Source: JBCCFW01 sp039029535
GTDB taxonomy: Bacteria; Acidobacteriota; JBCCFW01
Length of the DNA stretch: 48,377 nucleotides
Reading direction: 5' to 3'
NCBI GenBank assembly: GCA_039029535.1
Contig: JBCCFW010000038.1
Coordinates: 1-48,377, forward strand
A program made the position numbers and the translations under genes. This document shows positions 43,458-48,377 of this stretch, one piece after another (the stretch's first letter is position 1; every line of letters starts with the position of its first letter). Below the pieces are notes generated by a model. The model was not told the origin of the DNA. It worked only from the letters and a program-made list of their open reading frames with translations, and searched no databases.

Positions 43458-44527
43458 CAGCGAGTGGCGTGCACGACGTAGTAAGGAGCCATGAACAGAC
43501 CCCGCTGACCGAGCAGGTCGATGATCGCGTTGGTCGGTCGCTTGAGCAGCTTCTTCGGTAGAGGTCCGCAGGACGCCCGACGTCCGGGGACGATGCGAGC
43601 CTGGAAGCCGGCCCGTCCGGCGATGGAGACGAGCCAGCTCACGTCCATGAGCTGCTCCGCCCAGTTGCCGGTGAGCGGATCGCAGGTGTTGGTGGGGTGC
43701 TCCGGCTCGTAGTCGAGCCGACCCGTCGCGACGTACTCGTCGACGAGTGTCTCGATGTCGTCCTTGCGCAAGCCCCGCGTGCGGCGGGCGAGGCGGTCGA
43801 GCTCGTCGCCCTGAACCTGAGGAGCGCGGGCGGAGATGATGTCCTTGCGCAGCTCGACGTAGGCCTTCAGCGTCTCGGGCTCACCCTGGAAGCCGGGGGG
43901 CTCGCGATCCTCGTTCTCGATGACGACCTGCTGACGCGACACCCGGCGCGCGTGACGCGTGTTGGCGGCGTTGGCTTCCGAGCCGTGAATGATGCGGAGC
44001 CGATGACCCGGGAGACGACCGAGCTGACGATAGTGCTCTTCCACGTCGTAGACGTGCTCGATCACGTCGTAAGACACGACGGCATCGACCGACAGCTCCC
44101 AGCGGCTCAAGGTGCTGACGAGGTGATCGACGTCGCCACAGACGACGTGATCGGGCGCAACACCGAGGCTCTCTCCCAAGACGGCCACGTCCTGACAGGC
44201 CACCGGATCGATGTCGTCGTAAACGACCGTGCCGACGCCGAGCTCCTTGGCCAGGAAGGCCAGGCAACCGGTGCCGCCCCCATAGTCCACCAGCGACAGC
44301 TCCTCGGCCGGACGCGAGCGGTTGCGCAGCGCCAGCTCGAGCAGGTGCGCGTGCGCGGCGAGGACCGACTCGAGCTGGTTGAGTCTCTGCCCGAGACAGT
44401 GACGCGTGTAGTCGGACAGCTCCAGCGTGTCGAGGTCGAGCCGCTTGAGTCGCCAGGTCAGACGCACGATGGCGCAGGACAGGTCGCGTCGGAGTGACTC
44501 GTCGTGGCCGGTGTCTTGAAGCAGCAC
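43454..44527 (-). CDS. Class I SAM-dependent methyltransferase
   Basis: A 357-residue protein if started at GTG 44527, which has GAGGGA in front. ATG 44671 would give 405 residues but leave only 10 bases to the divergent gene. The SAM-binding motif is SLVDYGGGTGCLAFLA, with the acidic DDID loop and the motif-IV-like VVSYDVIEHVYD, all typical of small-molecule or sugar methyltransferases. An N-terminal helical lid (RLTWRLKRLDLDTLELSDYT) and a long C-terminal extension (GRLDYEPEHPTNTCDPL) are unusual. The substrate cannot be predicted. Confidence 0.8.
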   Translation of the reverse strand: MLLQDTGHDESLRRDLSCAIVRLTWRLKRLDLDTLELSDYTRHCLGQRLNQLESVLAAHAHLLELALRNRSRPAEELSLVDYGGGTGCLAFLAKELGVGTVVYDDIDPVACQDVAVLGESLGVAPDHVVCGDVDHLVSTLSRWELSVDAVVSYDVIEHVYDVEEHYRQLGRLPGHRLRIIHGSEANAANTRHARRVSRQQVVIENEDREPPGFQGEPETLKAYVELRKDIISARAPQVQGDELDRLARRTRGLRKDDIETLVDEYVATGRLDYEPEHPTNTCDPLTGNWAEQLMDVSWLVSIAGRAGFQARIVPGRRASCGPLPKKLLKRPTNAIIDLLGQRGLFMAPYYVVHATRC

Positions 44528-44680
44528 GTCAGGTCCCTCGCAGGGTCGCCCGCCCTCTCGGGCGACGTCGGGAAGGTAGTCGAGTCGCTCGACGCAGAAA
44601 AGGCGACCTCGTCCGGTTGGAGGCTCGACGCTCGGTTGGCCGGACGCGGTCTCCGCCAACGGATCTGGCATGCTCGCGCC

Positions 44681-45193
44681 ATGGCAGCCACGCACCCCCG
44701 GATCTCGAAGAAACACCTGGCCCTGCTCGGTCTCGTCGCGGCAACGTACTTCGCCTGCGAGCGCACGAGATCGTCCTTTCCACCGAGCGAATCGACCCCG
44801 ACCACGAGCTCTTCGACGCAGTCCTCGGGGACGCCGGCGACCACCCAGGCTGCCTCCGACGACGTCGGGCGACGGATCCGCGAAGCCTTCGAGCAGAAGC
44901 GGATGGGCGTCATGTTCGAGGGCGAGGCCCGCGTGACCAAGGTCCTCCCCGACGACAACAAGGGCTCGCGGCATCAGCGCTTCCTCATCCAGGTCGAGGG
45001 AGCTCCGAGCCTGCTGGTCGCGCACAACATCGACCTGGCCCCGCGCGTGCCGCTGAAGAGAGGCGACACCATCCAGTTCCGGGGTCAGTACGAGTACAAC
45101 GACAAGGGCGGTGTCATCCACTGGACGCACCACGACCCACGGGGTCGCCGGCCCGGAGGTTGGCTGCGACACGAGGGTCAGGACTACCGCTGA
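44681..45193 (+). CDS. DUF3465 family protein with N-terminal signal or anchor
   Basis: A 170-residue protein. Residues 10-26 are hydrophobic (KHLALLGLVAATYFAC), ending in Cys, a signal peptide or imperfect lipobox. A Ser/Thr/Pro-rich linker follows. Residues 60-170 fit DUF3465: FEGEARVTKVLPDDN, HQRFLIQVEGAPSLLVAHNIDLAPRVP, then GDTIQFRGQYEYNDKGGVIHWTHHDPRGRRPGGW. This is an OB-like fold of unknown role, thought to lie at the envelope. The 3' end overlaps the convergent cytochrome gene by 10 bases. Confidence 0.82.
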   Translation: MAATHPRISKKHLALLGLVAATYFACERTRSSFPPSESTPTTSSSTQSSGTPATTQAASDDVGRRIREAFEQKRMGVMFEGEARVTKVLPDDNKGSRHQRFLIQVEGAPSLLVAHNIDLAPRVPLKRGDTIQFRGQYEYNDKGGVIHWTHHDPRGRRPGGWLRHEGQDYR

Positions 45194-46827
45194 GCTCCCG
45201 CATCCCCCCGTGCTGACGTCGCGTCGAGCGCAGGGAGCCAGTCGAAGTACACGACCACCACGTCACCGGTCGCCATGTTGAAGGTGACCGTGCGTGTCGG
45301 ATCGCTCACGTGCGGGTTGTCCCGCGTGTTGTCGTGCCAGACCTGGAGCAGGAGTCGATCGCCGGGTCCGGCGTCGACGGGCTGGGGCAACGGGTGGCGC
45401 TCTTGGAGCCGCGGATCGAAGCCCTCGATCACCAGCAGCGACTCGGTGCGTCCATCGGCCCTCACGAGATCCAGCTCGACGCGACGAGCGCGAGCGCCGA
45501 GGCGCGGCTGAAGCGACACGATCGCGCCGAGGCTCGTGAAGCGATGATGCGCTCGCACGACGTGATCGACGGCGCGAGGGGGAATGCGGAAGGACCGCGT
45601 GGCCACCGAGTTCGTCTCGACCCCGACCTCCGCGACGTCGTCCCACCACAGGGCCAACCGCGGTCGATCGATCAGCGGACGTCCGGTGGGTCGATATCGG
45701 AGCTGCCACGACAGGATGCGTCCGGCCACGAAACGCTTTCCCTGTCCGTCGGCGAAGAGCGTCGGACCCTGACCGGGGAGTCGCGCGAGGAAGTGACCCG
45801 TGAGCCCCGTGCTCGTGCGCGGCGGTCGCAGCGGCGAGGGCGCGTGCAGCCACTCGAGCCCGATGGCCTCGACCAGTGAGGACGGGTGATCACTGACGAG
45901 GGCGGCCGCCGCGAGGCCGCGGTCGTCGGGCCAGGAGCCGACCATCCGCGCGCGACGCCACGGCACCGGACCCATCGCCGGGACCTCAATCGGCTGCTCG
46001 ACCTCCAGCCAAGCGTCGGGTGGACCGATGGTCCCTGCGAGGAGATCCGAGCGCGGCCAGGGCGTCAGCCCGGGCAGCCTCGGTGGCCGGTCCAGCCGGT
46101 CGAGCCAGCTCATCACCAGCTCCCGCTCGTCGGGACGGAACCCAACGTCATGCGTGCTCTCCCCCAGGATCTCGATCCGGGACGGACCCGGGTGTCCCTC
46201 CCGCAGCATCGCCGCGACCAGCGCACGGTTCGCCGCGAGGTCGGCGACGTCCTCCAACACGAAGGGCGCAGGGCCGCCGCGGACGTGACACGGTCGACAG
46301 CTCCGCGCGAGCGCCTCGGCGACGGCCCGGTCGTCGTCGGAGTCCTCGTCACGCCATCGAGGCCGTCGGCCCTCGTCTTCGGACAGCGGCAGGAGCACCG
46401 GCTCCGGCGCGTCCTCGCTCGCCGCCGCTGCGAGCACGCGGGGCAAGGCCTCGCTCCGGGACGGTCCCCGGAAGACGAGAGCTCCCCGCACGTCGACCAC
46501 CATCACCTCGTCGGCCGACCGGAGCTGCAGGGCGGTCGCGAGCGGACCCTCGGGATCGGCGCGGTGGACGGTCGTCTCCGGCTGGGTCCGGGTCAGCTCC
46601 GTCAACGCGTCGTCCTCCCGAAACGCCAGGACGACGGGACCCCGGCGCGCGAGGGTCAGCAGGCTGCGCTCGGGGTGCTCGACCGACAACCCGTGCAGGT
46701 CGGGGACGCGCTGTCCGAGGGCGAGCTCGGCGGCGGTCGGAGGACCGGGCTCCCGACACCCCGCACCGAGGAGGGCGAGAGCGATCGGGATCGCTGCGAG
46801 GACCAGCGGACGCGGGGGGTGGCTCAC
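45184..46827 (-). CDS. Lipoprotein with single c-type heme motif, redox family
   Basis: A 547-residue envelope protein. GTG 46827 is preferred because GAGGG lies just upstream and a lipoprotein signal follows (LVLAAIPIALALLGAGC, lipid Cys near residue 25). Residues 35-135 look thioredoxin-like without the CxxC pair (GPVVLAFREDDAL). A heme-binding CRPCH occurs near residue 190 with a downstream HVRGG. The C-terminal 300 residues resemble the beta-sandwich halves of copper type II monooxygenase-like modules (FTSLGAIVSLQPRLGARARRVE, LLQVWHDNTRDNPH) but lack an obvious full set of copper ligands. The TAG stop is also a canonical stop here, relevant to the split transporter. Confidence 0.75.
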   Translation of the reverse strand: MSHPPRPLVLAAIPIALALLGAGCREPGPPTAAELALGQRVPDLHGLSVEHPERSLLTLARRGPVVLAFREDDALTELTRTQPETTVHRADPEGPLATALQLRSADEVMVVDVRGALVFRGPSRSEALPRVLAAAASEDAPEPVLLPLSEDEGRRPRWRDEDSDDDRAVAEALARSCRPCHVRGGPAPFVLEDVADLAANRALVAAMLREGHPGPSRIEILGESTHDVGFRPDERELVMSWLDRLDRPPRLPGLTPWPRSDLLAGTIGPPDAWLEVEQPIEVPAMGPVPWRRARMVGSWPDDRGLAAAALVSDHPSSLVEAIGLEWLHAPSPLRPPRTSTGLTGHFLARLPGQGPTLFADGQGKRFVAGRILSWQLRYRPTGRPLIDRPRLALWWDDVAEVGVETNSVATRSFRIPPRAVDHVVRAHHRFTSLGAIVSLQPRLGARARRVELDLVRADGRTESLLVIEGFDPRLQERHPLPQPVDAGPGDRLLLQVWHDNTRDNPHVSDPTRTVTFNMATGDVVVVYFDWLPALDATSARGDAGAQR

Positions 46828-46925
46828 GCTGCCTACCCTCGACGGCTCACGCGACGACGTCAAGCGACGCGGGCGGACGTTTCCCGACGGGCCTGCCATG
46901 CTTGGAGCGCCAGGGAGACCCGACC

Positions 46926-47573
46926 ATGACCCGACGCTCCGATGAAACGACGACCTCCGAGCGCACGCCGCTTCGCAGCCGTGTCCGCGGCTTCCTCCGC
47001 GAGGCCGTGGGCCTCGCCGCCATCGTCTTGCTGGTCGCCGCGGCCCGCTCGACCCTGGCCGATCACTATCACGTGCCCTCGGGCTCGATGCGACCGTCGG
47101 TCGAGATCGGCGACCGCATCCTGGTCAACAAGCTCGCCTACGGGATCAAGCTGCCGCTGGTGGGCACCACCCTCGTGGATCTCGACGAGCCCGAGGTCGG
47201 TGACGTCGTCGTGCTCAGCTCGCCCGAGGACGGCACGGTGCTGCTCAAGCGCATCGCCGCCGGTCCCGGCGACGTCGTGGGCGTCCACCGCGGTCAGGTC
47301 TGGCGCAACGGCCAGCCCCTGCCCATCCATCACGACGGCGAGTGGTGGCAGGAAGCCATGCCCGGTCACCAGCACCCCGTGCTCCTGTCCGGCGGGGGCG
47401 GTCCCGAGCTCGAGCCGGTCCGCGTGCCACCCGGTCACTTCCTCGTCCTCGGCGACAACCGGGGTCAGAGCCACGACGGCCGTCTCTTCGGCTTCGTCGA
47501 GCGCGACGCCATCCTCGGCCGCGTCCTCGGCGTCTTCGCCCGCGAGGGTCGACCGACCTGGCAGTCGTTCTGA
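46926..47573 (+). CDS. lepB: Signal peptidase I
   Basis: A 215-residue signal peptidase I. It has one N-terminal membrane helix (VGLAAIVLLVAAARSTLA), the catalytic Ser in HVPSGSMRPSVEIGD (near residue 57), the general-base Lys in VLLKRIAAGPGDVV (near 103) and the family box VLGDNRGQSHDGR. The enzyme cuts signal peptides of exported proteins in the periplasm, such as those encoded across this window. GGGAGA precedes the ATG. It is divergent from the heme lipoprotein gene. Confidence 0.93.
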   Translation: MTRRSDETTTSERTPLRSRVRGFLREAVGLAAIVLLVAAARSTLADHYHVPSGSMRPSVEIGDRILVNKLAYGIKLPLVGTTLVDLDEPEVGDVVVLSSPEDGTVLLKRIAAGPGDVVGVHRGQVWRNGQPLPIHHDGEWWQEAMPGHQHPVLLSGGGGPELEPVRVPPGHFLVLGDNRGQSHDGRLFGFVERDAILGRVLGVFAREGRPTWQSF

Positions 47574-47635
47574 GGACAGAGCCGAGGCGGTGAGAGCGCT
47601 CGGTCTCGGGGTCGACAGGGTCTAACCTACGTCCC

Positions 47636-48367
47636 ATGGAACGACCGGCCTGCCTGGAGTTCTTCTCCGGGCTCGGTGGGCTCGGCCTGGCGGTGAAGGA
47701 CCGCTTCCGCGTGGCCGCCGCCTACGACATCGACGGGGACGTGGAGGCCACCCACCGGCTCAACCATCCACACCCCCTCGTGCGTCGTGGCGTCGAGAGC
47801 CTGGACGCCGCCGAGATCGATCGTCACGACGCCGTCGCCTGGCTCCTCTCACCGCCCTGCCAGCCGTTCACGCGACGCGGGAAGCAGCGGGACCTCGACG
47901 ACCCTCGTTGCGCCGGTCTCCTGAAGCTCATCGAGCTCTTGCCGCGGTGCCGCCCGAAGGCGATTCTCCTCGAGAACGTGCCGGGCTTTCACGGATCACG
48001 GGCGCACGCGCGCCTCCGCTCGGCCCTCGAGGAGCTGGGTCACGAAGTGCGAGACGTCGAGGCCTGCCCCAGCGAGCAAGGGGCCCCGGTGCGTCGGCGA
48101 CGGCACTTCGTGCTGTCCTGTCGAGAGGGCCTGGCCGAGGGGCTCGCGCCCGGAGCCACGCTCGCGACCGATCTCGACGTCCATCTCGATCCAGCGCCGG
48201 CCGAGGACCTCACCGTGCCGGACGAGCTCCGCCGTCGCTTCGACGACGAGCTGCCGGGGCGGGAGGGGCGGCTCTCCCTCCACCAGTGGCGAGAGCGCCG
48301 CTGTGTAGCGAGGCCTTTGAGAGCCAGATACGGGCGATCCGCAAGTCCGCGGTCGCTGGCCAGGTAA
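47636..48367 (+). CDS. DNA (cytosine-5) methyltransferase, truncated at right edge
   Basis: The frame encodes 243 residues and stops at 48367, but the family pattern ends near residue 220. Motif I is LEFFSGLGGLGLA, motif IV PPCQPFTRRGKQR holds the catalytic Cys (near residue 78), motif VI is LLENVPGF and motif VIII is VRRRRHFVLS. Motifs IX and X and most of the target-recognition domain are missing. From about 48300 the frame reads as unconstrained Arg-rich sequence (CVARPLRARYGRS). Hence the real gene is broken, continues in another frame, or the last 80 bases are not true flanking sequence. No restriction endonuclease gene is visible. Confidence 0.8.
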   Translation: MERPACLEFFSGLGGLGLAVKDRFRVAAAYDIDGDVEATHRLNHPHPLVRRGVESLDAAEIDRHDAVAWLLSPPCQPFTRRGKQRDLDDPRCAGLLKLIELLPRCRPKAILLENVPGFHGSRAHARLRSALEELGHEVRDVEACPSEQGAPVRRRRHFVLSCREGLAEGLAPGATLATDLDVHLDPAPAEDLTVPDELRRRFDDELPGREGRLSLHQWRERRCVARPLRARYGRSASPRSLAR

Positions 48368-48377
48368 AGCAGGCCCG

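Overview
The window is dense (about 36 genes, no gene-free stretch above 300 bases), very GC-rich bacterial chromosome with strong G/C bias in third codon positions and frequent GTG starts. The gene content suggests a large-genome, predatory-like or complex-lifestyle Gram-negative: secreted lipoproteins and serine peptidases, type IV pilus retraction ATPases, HEAT-repeat proteins, a CHAT/TPR protein, a multi-PAS hybrid kinase and an H1-like lysine tail. I would guess Planctomycetota or Myxococcota, but the sequence alone does not settle the phylum. No rRNA, tRNA, CRISPR array, insertion sequence or phage gene was found.

Layout. 1-6.2 kb: a TPR-CHAT protein running off the left edge, two secreted proteins and an ECF sigma factor. 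6.2-8.1 kb: a receiver-PATAN regulator, a shikimate-kinase-like P-loop protein and a histidine phosphatase. 8.2-12.2 kb: the complete two-gene Hen1-Pnkp RNA repair operon. 12.2-16.2 kb: secreted S10 and S9 serine peptidases with overlapping stop and start codons. 16.2-19.1 kb: a run of small genes resembling orphan immunity proteins (barstar, MafI-like and others), headed by a TfoX-like domain with a histone-H1-like tail. 19.2-21.9 kb: two tiny paralogous membrane proteins, a secreted beta-helix protein and a secreted rhodanese. 22-26.8 kb: HEAT protein and eukaryotic-type IleS. 27-31.1 kb: DUF2262 protein, PilT, and a HEAT-PilT fusion. 31.2-37.2 kb: GAF protein, GT39-type membrane glycosyltransferase, GT2 glycosyltransferase, ABC-F ATPase. 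37.2-41.7 kb: hybrid histidine kinase and a YidE/AspT-type transporter interrupted by one in-frame amber codon. 41.7-48.4 kb: DUF3800-GNAT fusion, SDR protein, methyltransferase, DUF3465 protein, cytochrome-c-containing lipoprotein, signal peptidase I and a truncated DNA cytosine methyltransferase.

How the genes work together. Hen1 and Pnkp together repair and 2'-O-methylate cleaved RNA, as established for this family. The PilT pair and the PATAN regulator point to regulated pilus motility. The S10/S9 pair, beta-helix, rhodanese and cytochrome lipoprotein rely on export, for which a signal peptidase I is present. The points most worth a second look are the amber-split transporter, the toxin-free immunity-like cluster, the HEAT-PilT and DUF3800-GNAT fusions, the duplicated micro-membrane proteins, and both window edges, where the reading changes character and a sequence chimera is possible.
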